Source: Pomphorhynchus laevis
Taxonomy: Eukaryota > Acanthocephala > Palaeacanthocephala > Echinorhynchida > Pomphorhynchidae
Assembly (NCBI GenBank): GCA_012934845.2
Contig: WNNJ02003406.1
Span: forward strand, 1 to 64,000
Direction of reading: 5' to 3'
Length of the DNA stretch: 64,000 bases
Below the pieces are notes generated by a model. It searched no databases. It had not been told where the DNA came from and saw only the letters and a program-made list of their open reading frames with translations. Made by a program: the position numbers and the translations under genes. Below are positions 35,632 through 46,019 of the stretch, piece after piece; the stretch's first letter is position 1, and every line of letters starts with the position of its first letter.

Positions 35632-35883
35632 ATAAAAGTTCAATTTATATTTGTATTTAAATCTATATTTCGGTGTGGCCGTCATAATGAGACATTCATC
35701 TATCATTATGATACCGATTATTATGAGTCATACACTTATCATAATGAGTCATACATTAATCATAATGAGTCTTACACTAATCATAATGAGACATATACCA
35801 ATCGAAATAATACATGCACCAATCAAAAACTTTGCCATGGCCGGTCCCAAACCCTGCTGAGAAAGGAGGCGGGTTGGCAATAA
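35632..35883 (+). pseudogene. Frame encoding a heptapeptide repeat (SYTNHNE)
   Basis: An open frame without an ATG runs from 35632 to a TAA at 35881-35883. Between about 35685 and 35820 it encodes a tandem seven-residue repeat of the form (S/T)Y(T/I)NHNE, preceded by RCGRHNETFIYHYD and followed by a short basic tail. Repeats differ at several silent positions (TCA/TCT, TAC/TAT, ACT/ACC) and by conservative S/T swaps, as expected of a sequence that evolved as protein. No start or clear acceptor was found, so it may be an orphan exon, a remnant of a repeat protein or, less likely, a 21-bp minisatellite open by chance. Confidence 0.3.
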
Positions 35884-36903
35884 TCTTCGTGACAAGCCAG
35901 TCGTAAAACAAAACCGTCGCAGTAACATTATGAAATGATCTCTCAATGAACTAAGGCCCATCGCGTGACAGTGGATGGAAAATGTCCGAAATAAAGACAA
36001 AAGCTGTGATGAATGGACGTTATACGTCATGAACTGATGAGTAGCAGTTTAGTAGGCAAAGACGCTATCGATAGAACCAAATAGAGACAATTTTCATAAG
36101 CAGCTAATCCCGTTTCTACACGGGAAAAACGCTAAAGTAAAAGAAAGCATGCACCAATTGAAATGAAATAAACTAAACATGTGATAAGATTATATTGAAT
36201 AATTTTATAAAAATTCTATCTGAATAAATTTATTGTCTCTCTTCTTACAGATTTTAAAATGTATCTTAACATGCTCCTGATGTTACCTTGTGATTACATA
36301 GAATTTTATAGAAGTTGACAGAATTTCATTAAATAAGAAGTTGACAGCATTTTTAACTTTCTAAAATGAAGTTGAAATGCATTTTTAACTTTATTTTCAA
36401 CTGAAACTTTCAAGTGCTTTTTAGCATTTTCGTTTAATAAAAAACAACTTTTTATGATCGAAAGTTGAAAATTCTGTCATGCAGAGAGAAAACTATTTTC
36501 GATCAAAATTTCTAATGATAATATAATGATATTATTTCATAGATTAATCACGCTTGCCATTTTCGTATTTTCTGATCTCATTGAAAAATATTGTCGATTC
36601 GGGTTTCAAACAGTTCATCGGTTTTTACCAATACAATAAAATTATAAGTAGCTGTGTCTGGTGGAAGAAAAATTAAATTTAAGACTGAAGTACTTAGTCA
36701 AATTTAGTCATCTTAATAGTATGGATCGAGTTATACATTTAACAAATCGGGGAATAATTTTTAAAATCAATAAATAATACGGTAAATATATGATTAATTA
36801 TCTGGTTAATGTCTCATTATGATCGTCAAACCCTATAGATTTGGCATAATTTCATTTTTAGCATTCTATACAACGTGGTGATGCTTTCAAAGATAACCTC
36901 ACT

Positions 36904-37606
36904 ATGGATGTAGAAACAGGCATAAGTGAATCATTTTCAACTGAAGTGGCAAAGCCGAATCAACTAAAAGTAAATATCACATCCGACAATCAAAATACTG
37001 ATGTCGATTATTCAAGTAAATATGGTGGACTGAAACCACAGAATCCATCGGTTTTCTTACAACGGAAACTTGCCAAGAAGGTAATTATTAATTGAATTTA
37101 TAAAAACCGATTTTAAATATTAGCAAATGAATTTTTGTTTGGTAACTCAATTAAATCAAAATGAATTCATTTTATTAATAAAAAGAATTTAAATATGAAT
37201 ATTCAATTAAAGTAGAAGGTTTGAAATTCAGTCTAATAAAATTTTATAGTCACAGTCGATGTAACGAATTATTTTAATTAAAATGAAATTAAAATCTTTT
37301 AAGTTTAAGAACTTAATTCATTTTTTGAGATGCTATTGCTATTTGTTGCTTCTTAATTCAACGATTAAATTCTTTAATTTGTTTCGTTTTAATTCTTTCT
37401 AATTTTTGTTTCAGTGTCAATACTTTGATTCCGGCGATTATAATATGGCGAAAGCTCAATTAGCCAAGCCAAACGCTGGTTCATTGTCAAATCATTTAAA
37501 AGCTTACACTGGAAATAAGATTCCGAAACCTAAACTTTTCTTCGACGATGACAGTTCATCTGACCATTCATCCACTGGAAAGAAACTCACAGATAGTGAA
37601 GAATAG
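36904..37606 (+). CDS. Alpha-endosulfine/ARPP-19 family phosphatase inhibitor
   Basis: Two exons, 36904-37080 and 37415-37606, joined in phase 0 across an intron with a GTAATT donor and a TTTGTTTCAG acceptor, encode 122 residues. The family hallmark FDSGDYNMAKA lies at about residues 62-72, preceded by NPSVFLQRKLAKK, as in ENSA and ARPP-19. In the known family, Greatwall kinase phosphorylates the Ser of FDSGDY; the phosphoprotein then inhibits PP2A-B55 in the cytoplasm and allows mitotic entry. The C-terminal RKxS site for protein kinase A seen in vertebrates is absent; instead there is an acidic Asp/Ser-rich tail. The start is the ATG at 36904, but the frame stays open back to an acceptor-like AG at 36860-36861 and could join an exon at 34241. 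No AATAAA is obvious close downstream. Confidence 0.93.
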
Positions 37607-38387
37607 CGTGAGACTGTGTTTTATGAAATGCCGAGGACTTCTGTTCTCCATTAATTTACTGTGTGTGCGGTTTGTAATGTTTCATGAACTGAATTTTGCT
37701 GTTTATATTTAACAATTTTAAACAACTGGTGTTTGAGATTTTTTAATTTTGTATTTCTTTATCTGAAATTGCACAATTAATTTTCAGTTTTCTTTCTTCT
37801 AAGATGATGATTTCAACTTATACTTTCTTTTTACCGATCTTAATTAAAACAATATCCTAATTTTACTTAAATTAAACTTTTACTGTAAATTCTTTTGCAT
37901 TTTACATTTGGTAATATCTGAAATATTATATTACCATTTATCGCTAGTAGGAAAATGCACAACCTTCAATTTGAAAAACTACCTATATTTGCAGTAAATT
38001 GCTATTCTAATTTACTTCCTAATTTTTAATTATAATTAAAAATTATAATGAAAATTTTAATAATTTTAAATTTCGATATTGTTGAAATATCTTTTCAACA
38101 ATATCGATTATTGTTAATTATCGATAATTAACATAATTATTTAAATGATTTCTCCAAAATCATTTAAATAATTTAATAGATGCATATTTTAAACTAGGTT
38201 ACTATAAAAATAACATCAAGCAGAAAATAGTAAAATATATAAATCAACACAATAATATAATGAATAAATTTAAACTCTTAAGTGGCAAATTTTTATAGAT
38301 GGATAATAAATAATATACTTTGTATTATAATAAGATACTAGATAGTTTTATCAGAGGAAATACATCATTAGCATGTATTTGGCACCA

Positions 38388-38460
38388 CTGCTATGTTGGG
38401 TAGAGGAGTTGGGGGCCGAAACCTGATAACATAGCAGTTGCTTCTGATAACATCTAATCC
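38388..38460 (+). ncRNA. PLE terminal-repeat hammerhead-like motif, copy 1
   Basis: CTGCTATG pairs exactly with CATAGCAG downstream of CCGAAACC, and a CTGATAA-type strand follows. It is the most decayed copy at the CTGATGA and stem I positions. See the entry at 47586 for the best-preserved layout. Confidence 0.35.
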
Positions 38461-38754
38461 AGTGATATCGCGCAAAGGGTGTAAAATATAGGTACACCAA
38501 GTAAATTATGGTCATGATGCTGTAATTATCGATAAAAATGTGGGTTAAACAAGTTTGATTTTCAAAAGCCTGTTTTTAAATGAGCAGTGACACAATTCAT
38601 ATTTGATATCGATGCATTACTAAAAATAAATTTAATCTCTTAAGCGGAAAATTTTTATGGATGGATAATAAATAATATACTTTGTATTAGATTAAGGTAC
38701 TATATAATCAAATTTAATCAGAGGAAATACGTTCTTAACACGTGTTTGGACCCG

Positions 38755-38829
38755 CTGCTTTGTTGGGTAGAGAAGTTAGGGGCCAAAACGTGATAGCATA
38801 GCAGTTCCTTCTGATGACCTATTATCCTT
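38755..38829 (+). ncRNA. PLE terminal-repeat hammerhead-like motif, copy 2
   Basis: CTGATGA is intact, and the upstream strand has GTA then GAGAAG. The GAAA position reads CAAAA and the CTGCT helix has one mismatch. Upstream, a TACG/CGTG hairpin replaces the TACAT/ATGTA hairpin of copy 1 with pairing kept. Confidence 0.35.
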
Positions 38830-39060
38830 ATTCAATGTCTGTTATTCAATAGTCAATTCATAAAAACGACTTTAATTTTAAATTTGAATTTTTTATTTAA
38901 ACTTGATTTAAATTATAAAAAATCTTATAACAATTATTTATTTTATTATTTAATTATTAAATTTTGATTTAGCATTATTATGTTTTGTTTATTTTATAAT
39001 TATATTAAATACGTAGACTCAGCTAACTGATTTAATTTATTAATTTTAATTGAATTTCAA

Positions 39061-41772
39061 ATTAAATCAGTATTAAATCTGCGTTGGTAGGGGAAGGATC
39101 TATTTTCAATAGATAATTAATGGATATTATATTATTATAATGTAAGAATTGATGAAAAATATTAAATATATTAAATATAATTTTAATGTAAATATTAAAT
39201 AATGAATATTAATACTTTTGATATAACATCAGACATGCAATAATAATGCAGGCTGAGCGTGAAGGGAAATATAATCTGAAATAACAAAGGTTAGCAAATA
39301 ATCAGTTAATGAAGTCGTCTGGTTGTCGTAAATAATCATTAAACCCTTATCATTATTCAAATACGTCACAAATATTGATTTTACATTTGGCATTTACCAA
39401 TACGATGTGATGTCATTATACAAAAATGACATCACAGATGTCACTCATTTGGTGACATATGTGATATCTAAATATTATAAAAATATTTAAAAACATTATA
39501 TATTATTTTTTAATGTATAAAACATTGATTTAGTTAGCTGATATGATTTATACAATGATGCGAATAGTAGACCGTGCTAATTGCATAAAAAAGGATTTAT
39601 TTTTACGTGGCAAATTTTACCGGCATAATCTTGGAAAATATAGCAAATATTGAGCAATTGAAACGATTACACTAATGGATTTTAAGCTAATTTAATTATG
39701 CAGTCATTTCTACAATTGAAATTTTTGATGACACTGCACATTGCTTTAATTCTATCTGCATAATGTAATAAGAAAATCTCATTAAATCTAAGATGCTAGT
39801 AAAGCAGACGAGTCGAGTAATCGTCAACTAACATTGAAAGGACCAAAACGTGAAAAGTAGCATTGGATCAGTAGCTGATCAGTAGTCATATATAGTTTGT
39901 TTCCTAATTTTAAGTTAATATACCTGTGCAGTTATTTTTACCATTGAAATTTTGATGACTATTTTTATTCTGCACGCTACTTTAATCATGTCACACGTTG
40001 CTTTCATCCTATCTATAAGCCAACAGCAGCACGCTACATTTCAGTATTGAAATGTGTACCTCATCAGCTACTGATCCAATACCTACGTTTCACATTTCGG
40101 TTCTTTAATGTTGGCTGACGATCACTCGACTCGTCTGATTTATTGTCAATTAGATTTAATGAAAGACTTTTCGTCTTACATTTTGCAAATTTAATTGAAA
40201 TGATTTCTGATTTCATATTAAATCAGCTATTGAACTAAATTAGCTATCAGCTGCAGTTATTGTTACGATTGAAATTGTACAAACAATTAAACAAGGAACA
40301 AACAACTAATATAATTTTATAAGTTTAATTTAATCGAAGTTTAATTTTATATAAGTTTTATTGAAATCATTTCTGATGTCAAACTAAATTAAAGTTGGTA
40401 GGGGAAGGTTCTACTTTCAATCTGAAAACACTTAGTTTCAATCCTATAAGTCAACAGCAGTATGCCACATTTCAGTATTGGTGGACCTCACCAGCTACTG
40501 ATCCAATACATACTTTTCACGTCTTTACGGTCTTTTAATGTTGGCTGACGGTAATTTGACTCGTTCACTTTACTGACAATTATATTTAATAAAAGACTAT
40601 TCAAATCTCTTTGAAATAAACATGATCACACATTCCAGTCATCATTCCAGCAAGTATATTTTTTGGCTTAAAAATTAAACATTTATTTCTTAATGATTTT
40701 AATAATAAATAAAATTTATTTATTTTGGTAAAAATATTATTTTGTTAAAAATTACCAAAAATGTAATTTTTTGATATTCTGAAGCGGTTTACAATACAAA
40801 TAAAATTGTGTTTAAATTTAGTTTTATAAATCAATGGAGTTGTCTAATGTTCTATTTATATTTTATAATCTATATATTATAATATATAGATTATATTATA
40901 ATATAATAATATATGATAATATATACGCGATAATAATATGGTAATATATATCGCGTCTAACTTAAATAGCAGTTTCGTTCAGTTGATTTAAATAAATAGA
41001 GTAATAAGGCCAGTAGGGTTAATTACTTTAGGCTTATAGGAATATAATTAGATGAAATAGATAAAAAAATAGATCCTATAAAAATATATTACTCTATATC
41101 CAACTCAAATGCAGCTGAAGTAACAAGTTGCTAAAATGATTTATAAATATATTTGTCTGAATGTAAAATAAACTGAAAACGGTCACAGTATAATCGATAT
41201 CCAAAAATTCGTCGAGAATATTAGAATTATAATCGACCGAGCATATGTAAAATATCATTTCAACTAAAAATTTGGTAAAGTAACTATAAGAAATATAGTA
41301 AGATATAGAGTTTATAACTATAAGAAATATAGTTGATATAACTATAAGAAATATACTATATATTTAGATATATATTATATATTTAAATTATATATTATAT
41401 ATTATATATATTAATATAACTTTGTTATATATTAACTTTGTTAATATATTAAATATATTAACAAAACTCAAAATTCAGTACAACAAAACTCAAAATTCAC
41501 TGCTGCGACTCAATTTCAAACAATTGTTCTCTTTAATTATTTTAAGATGTTTGTTTTGATATTTTTATCAAATAATCAACTATGATAACACCGTAGCAAC
41601 CTGATTATGGTTGATTAGCTTAAAAGAAACAGTCACTTTTATAAATTAAGAAATCTAATTTACAAAAACTTTACAAAAATAAGGATTTTACATTACCGTT
41701 TGTAAATACAAATTACAAAGATTTCATTTTATTTGATAGTTCTTGTATATGAGTTTTACATTTTTATTTCTC
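39061..41772. other. AT-rich intergenic DNA with a dispersed repeat
   Basis: No gene seen. A repeat of roughly 150-170 bp occurs inverted at about 39745-39890 and direct at about 40005-40175 and 40440-40600. Shared words are GCTACTGATCCAATAC, TTTAATGTTGGCTGACG and TAAAAGAC or TGAAAGAC. Around 41290-41460 lie AT-rich short tandem repeats (AACTATAAGAAATATAG). Confidence 0.6.
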
Positions 41773-41940
41773 TTATATGCTTATAATGTAAAGGGCGTGA
41801 ATTATTCCTGGTAAATACGCAAGCAAACACAATATAATGTTGATCCATACTTGAGTGGTGCATCCTTCCTCCTTAAGGAATACAGCAACGGGAGGTAAGA
41901 AAATTGCGATTAATATTAACAAACATGCATACAGCACCAT
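41773..41940 (-). CDS. PMP3/UPF0057 small membrane proteolipid
   Basis: This minus-strand gene encodes 55 residues from the ATG at 41940 to TAA at 41773. Two hydrophobic segments (about residues 3-22 and 29-52) flank a short polar turn with GCTTQVW. The signature LLILIAIFLPPVAVFL and the INIILCLLAYLPGIIHALYII block are diagnostic of the PMP3 (plasma membrane proteolipid 3, RCI2-like) family, and the length fits. In yeast and plants these proteins influence membrane potential and cation tolerance; the animal role is less clear. The frame stays open upstream for eight codons, but ATG at 41940 matches family N termini. A TTTTAG acceptor ends 13 nt before it, suggesting a 5' UTR intron or spliced-leader addition. 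AATAAA follows the stop almost at once. Confidence 0.92.
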   Translation of the reverse strand: MVLYACLLILIAIFLPPVAVFLKEEGCTTQVWINIILCLLAYLPGIIHALYIISI

Positions 41941-41955
41941 AACGGATTTCTTACT
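41941..41955 (-). promoter_or_regulatory. Splice or trans-splice acceptor before the PMP3 start
   Basis: On the minus strand TATTTTAG ends at 41954, leaving a 13-nt leader before the ATG. A pyrimidine-rich acceptor this near a start codon is characteristic of spliced-leader addition in nematodes, but a cis intron is equally possible. Confidence 0.45.
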
Positions 41956-44159
41956 AAAATACAAATTTCATTATAAAATTAAGTCATTAATAAAAATTAA
42001 TCACTTTTTAAAATAATTTATTACACTTTTTTATAATTTATTACACAAATAAAAGATATGATACAAGCAGCTTGTATTAACAATTCGGTTTATTAATACT
42101 CGAATAGTAACAATGTTACAAAACTTTAAAATTGCTTATTTAATCATTGTCGGGTAATGTTTACAATCACTGTGCCATCTTCAATGATTTGCTGAAATCA
42201 CATACTTATCTACAGCTTTTTTATTTTGCTGTTCAATTGGTGAATATAGAAGGAGTTTAAATTACACCGTGAAGTTTAATTTTTAAATAAAATTATAAAT
42301 TTCATTTAAAAATAAAAGATTTTATGTTATTTAAAATTTTATTATTTAAATTTCCATTATCAAAAATTTAAAAATAAATTTGAGGTGTTGTTCATTATTA
42401 AATAGTAGTATTTAACTGTAAATTATATAATCATGCAATAATTTTAGATTTTAACATTTAAAGTAATAAAATTAAATTAAAATTTTTATTTTATTTATAA
42501 TTAATAAAAATTGGTAGATTTTATCTAACTATAAAAATATTTAATTATTCCAAATAAAATATTTTTTATTTAATTAATATTTTATCTAATTAATGAATAT
42601 TTAATTTTAAGTTAAATATTTTAAGCCTATTTTTAATCTATTGTTTTAATGTCTATAACGCAGCCATCGATTACAATCACATAAACAGTTTAAAATTTTT
42701 TCCTAATAATAATGGAACCAGTTTAAATAGCTGTGCATAGAATCGCTGTCTTGTAAACCGTGTTTTAAACACTTTTTGGCAGCTTTTAATAAACTCTGTC
42801 ATATTACAGTTTTTAATAAACTGTAATAAAATTTTACTTGTATTCATTTTTTATTAAAATAAAATATTAATGTTGGGGAAACTATCTTTGCATATTTGAA
42901 ATATCAGCTTATCAGTTCACTTCAAAGTGTTTTCCATTCAATCACTTTTTCAATCACAAAATGTGATTATAACAGAAAAACACTAAAAATTTCATAAAAT
43001 ACGATTTCAGTTTGAAACTAAAATTGAAATATCATTTTATTTTGCAATCAGTTTACACGTAAAGTTTATACTTTTATATGTTATAGGATTTGCGTCCTAC
43101 GATGAAACATCTTCTAAACGAATATCTTCTGTTTATTTGTAAACTATAATACAATTCTTTTAATTTAACTAATAATATATTTTAAATGATTAAAAAATTA
43201 TTAAACAACAATAATAATGTTGTTATTATTTAAATAATAATTTCCACATTTTAAATAAAATAATAAATTTTTATTCATTTTTTATTTTATTACTTTGACT
43301 ATAAACTTAAAACTTACTAAACAACAGGAAATTGTGTTTTATTAAGATAACGCAAAGTTGTCTAAATTGTATTTTCCTCTATTTGTACACTCAATTTGCG
43401 ACAAGAATGCTTTTGTGTATAGAGAGAGTGGATAGCCAATATCCTCTCTCTCTATATATACATCTCTTTACATTACACTAAAAAATCTCTTTAAATTACA
43501 ATTTCTTTAAAAACACTACTAAAAACAACCTATTTTATTAAAAACAAGAAATGAAAATTGAAAATTTGCTTAATTGTTTTATTAAAAAATGAGATCAAAA
43601 CAGATCGCAAAATACGAGAATACGGTACAAACACGCAATAATGGAACCGCGGTTCACACGATCCGATTGTCTGCGAACATTTGAAACGGTGTATATATAC
43701 GATATATATATACACCGGCGATATATATACATATATATACTTATATCGTGCCAATGCATTTTTATATGATGAATAGGGAATTGACACTGAATAGGACGAA
43801 TCTCCGAACGAATCAAGTGCATATTGAAAAGTGCATATTTCAAACAATAATCTTTTCCAATGGATTTGCCAATAATACCACATTAAGTGGCACGACGAAG
43901 AATACACGATAAAATTAGTAACGAACATTGGTAGAAGACAATATGGAGTACTCGCCGTAACAATCGCGAATGTCAATCAAACTGTGAGATAAATAATTTT
44001 AAAGCTTACAGCATAATCTATATATCCTTCTTCAAATAAGGATACAAATACAGAGCCATACTTTAATCGTCATCATATATAGCGTTAAGTTATAAATTTG
44101 TTGTTCACTCATAAAAATTATAAACTTATCAAAAGAGATAATGAATAGTGTTTTTTTAT
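41956..44159. other. AT-rich intergenic DNA
   Basis: No gene identified. A 148-codon frame on the minus strand (43530-43976) lacks a good start and runs through a TA-rich microsatellite, so it is not called. A purine/pyrimidine inverted repeat (AGAGAGAG...CTCTCTCT) lies at about 43420-43455. Confidence 0.45.
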
Positions 44160-45760
44160 TAAAATAATAAAAAAATTAGAATAATTGAGCATTCATGCAT
44201 ACCATAAAATATAAAATATAATACATTAAATAATGAACTTTTAAGAATTGCCATAATATGTAATGATATTGGTTTAAAATCATTTAAATAATTCAATAGA
44301 TACATATTTTAAACTAGGTTACTATAAAAAATATCATCAAACAGAAAATTATAAAATATATATTAACTGATCACAGGAGAGAGTGAAAAAATTTATATTG
44401 AAATCGAATTTTCGAAAGCTAACTGCTATTATCATCATTATATTATCATTAAAATACATTATCATTATATGTGTATTTCAAAGTAGGGACATCTATATTT
44501 AGACAATTAAAAGGTGTTTCAATGGGTGGTAATAGTAGCCCAATTATAGCTGACTTGTTTTTAAGCTTTATATAATATGAATTTGTTCTTAACTGTTTAA
44601 AAGATAAATTTCGCTCATGCCATTATTGAACATACTTTCTGTTTATAGTAATATAAACAGAAAAAATCGTTTCAAAAACGATTTTCACAACCATGAACCC
44701 AAATTAAATATTTCATTTATCCACTAAATATCCACAACGTACTAAAAATATATTATTTCCATAAGGAATCCAGTTAACTGTGTAAAAACTAAATCTAAAC
44801 AATATAAATATATGGAATATATGTTTCGATACATTGATGATATATGTGTATTTAATTCTAATAATTTTTATTCAATTAGTGAGCACATTTATCCAGAAAG
44901 CCTTATTCTTAACAAAACCAATATTAATGATAAAGAACATTAACTAAAACTACTGTTAATTTATATCGTAAAGATGACATATTTAAATTTACAAGAAACA
45001 TATTTTTGCATGAGCATTCATGCATACTATATAATATAAAATATAATACATTAAATAATGAAATTTTAAGAATTGCAACAATATGTAATGATATTGGTTT
45101 TCTTCAAAATCATTTAAATAATTTAATAGATACATTTTAAACTAGGTTACTATAAAAATAACATCAAGCAGAAAATCGTAAAATATATAAATCAACACAG
45201 TAATATTAAAAATATATTTAAAATCATTAGCGTGTTAAGCACAATATTATTAAAAATATATTTAAACTCTTAAGTGTGAAATTTTTATGCAGGGATAATA
45301 AATAATATACTTTGCATTAGAATAAGATACTAGATAATCAAATATAATCAGAGGAAATTCATCATTAGCACGTATTTGGCCACGCTGCTTTGTTGGATAG
45401 AGGAGTTAGGGGCCGAAACCTGATAGCATAGCAGTTACTCCTGATGACCTCAAATCCTTATTCTGATACAATTAACTTATTAAATTTTGATTTAGCATTA
45501 TTATTATGTTTTCTCTATTTTATAATTATATTAAATACGTAGAGAAAGTTAGCTGATTTAATTTGTTCTACTGAAATGTTATTATTGACCTGTGGACTTT
45601 GTTTCCCGGTAATATGACCTCTGTCAGAAATACTAAAACTATGTGTTATTGGTTACGACTTTACTATTATTTTTTCTTATTTTCATACAAGTTTGATGAA
45701 TTATTAATTTTTAAAAAAGGAGAAGTTTGCATCCAAAGGTGTTTACACTTTAAAATATCA
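44160..45760 (+). mobile_element. Penelope-like element: RT C-terminal half and terminal repeat
   Basis: A plus-strand fossil. RT motif B GVSMGGNSSPIIADL is near 44515-44560, and motif C RYIDDICVFNSNN near 44830-44870, followed by IYPESLILNKTN. These are typical of the PLE-type RT group with GxPMGxNxxPLxADL and RYIDDL motifs. A region with ILRIATICNDIGF near 45065-45105 follows, then the terminal repeat from about 45240 to 45560 with the end word TACGTAGA, and a further block shared with 60.1-60.4 kb (TGTGGACTTTGTTT, GGTTACGACTTTACTATTAT). An extra copy of the RT end precedes it at 44180-44360. It carries several breaks. Confidence 0.8.
45386..45458 (+). ncRNA. PLE terminal-repeat hammerhead-like motif, copy 3
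   Basis: CCGAAACC, CTGATGA, and GAGGAG facing TTACTC are present. The ATA at the triplet position and one mismatch in the CTGCT helix indicate partial decay. Confidence 0.35.
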
Positions 45761-45779
45761 ACTGCTTCACGTAATCACG

Positions 45780-45990
45780 TTTAAGAGACCAGGTAATGAC
45801 CAATAGCCAGGTCGTGTAGCGCGTTGTGTGAATGTGGTAGATCTTTATAAATCTTGTTTCAGTCTGTAACCGTTCTAAGCAGGGCAGCCCCCTGTCAGAT
45901 GCTGATGGATGGCCCGTTGTAAGTTAAGTCTGAGTCAACTAAACTAGGTGGCGACACCGAAAAAGCAACGCTAAAAACTATGACTTAACA
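45780..45990. other. Unexplained GC-richer island between PLE copies
   Basis: About 200 bp of clearly higher GC between two PLE segments, with GGGCAGCCCCCTGTC, then GATGGATGGCCCG and GGTGGCGACACCG. No tRNA boxes or coding frame were recognised. It may belong to a PLE end or to a short interspersed element. Confidence 0.35.
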
Positions 45991-46019
45991 AAAGTTACAT
46001 GTACTCAATCAGATTGAAA

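Larger units (their letters stand above)
38140..39060 (+). mobile_element. Two PLE terminal segments in tandem
   Basis: The end of a PLE coding region (ACTAGGTTACTATAAAAATA block, matching 45.1 kb) leads into a terminal repeat with the word GATGGATAATAAATAATATA. A second, diverged copy of the repeat starts about 370 bp later (near 38590) and runs to the end word TACGTAGACTCAGCTAACTG at 39010. Tandem or partial terminal repeats are usual for Penelope-like elements. The RT is missing from this fossil. Confidence 0.75.

Noticed and set aside
36031-36045. CTGATGAG upstream of the endosulfine exon as a hammerhead
   Set aside because: No GAAA strand with matching stem II and no cleavage-site strand nearby.
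38381-38450. HDV-like double-pseudoknot ribozyme in the PLE terminal repeat
   Set aside because: GGCCCC/GGGGCC and CTGCTATG/CATAGCAG do form a pseudoknot order, but the expected P3 hairpin and the active-site cytosine region before the last helix strand are not recognisable, and GGCCCC is not kept in all copies.
40030-40085. Hammerhead on the minus strand at CTGATGAG
   Set aside because: The only following GAAA is part of a perfect hairpin, and stem I has no partner.
43530-43976. 148-codon open frame on the minus strand
   Set aside because: It starts at a non-ATG codon, runs through a TA-rich microsatellite and has no recognisable domain. The overlapping frame on the same strand is equally open.
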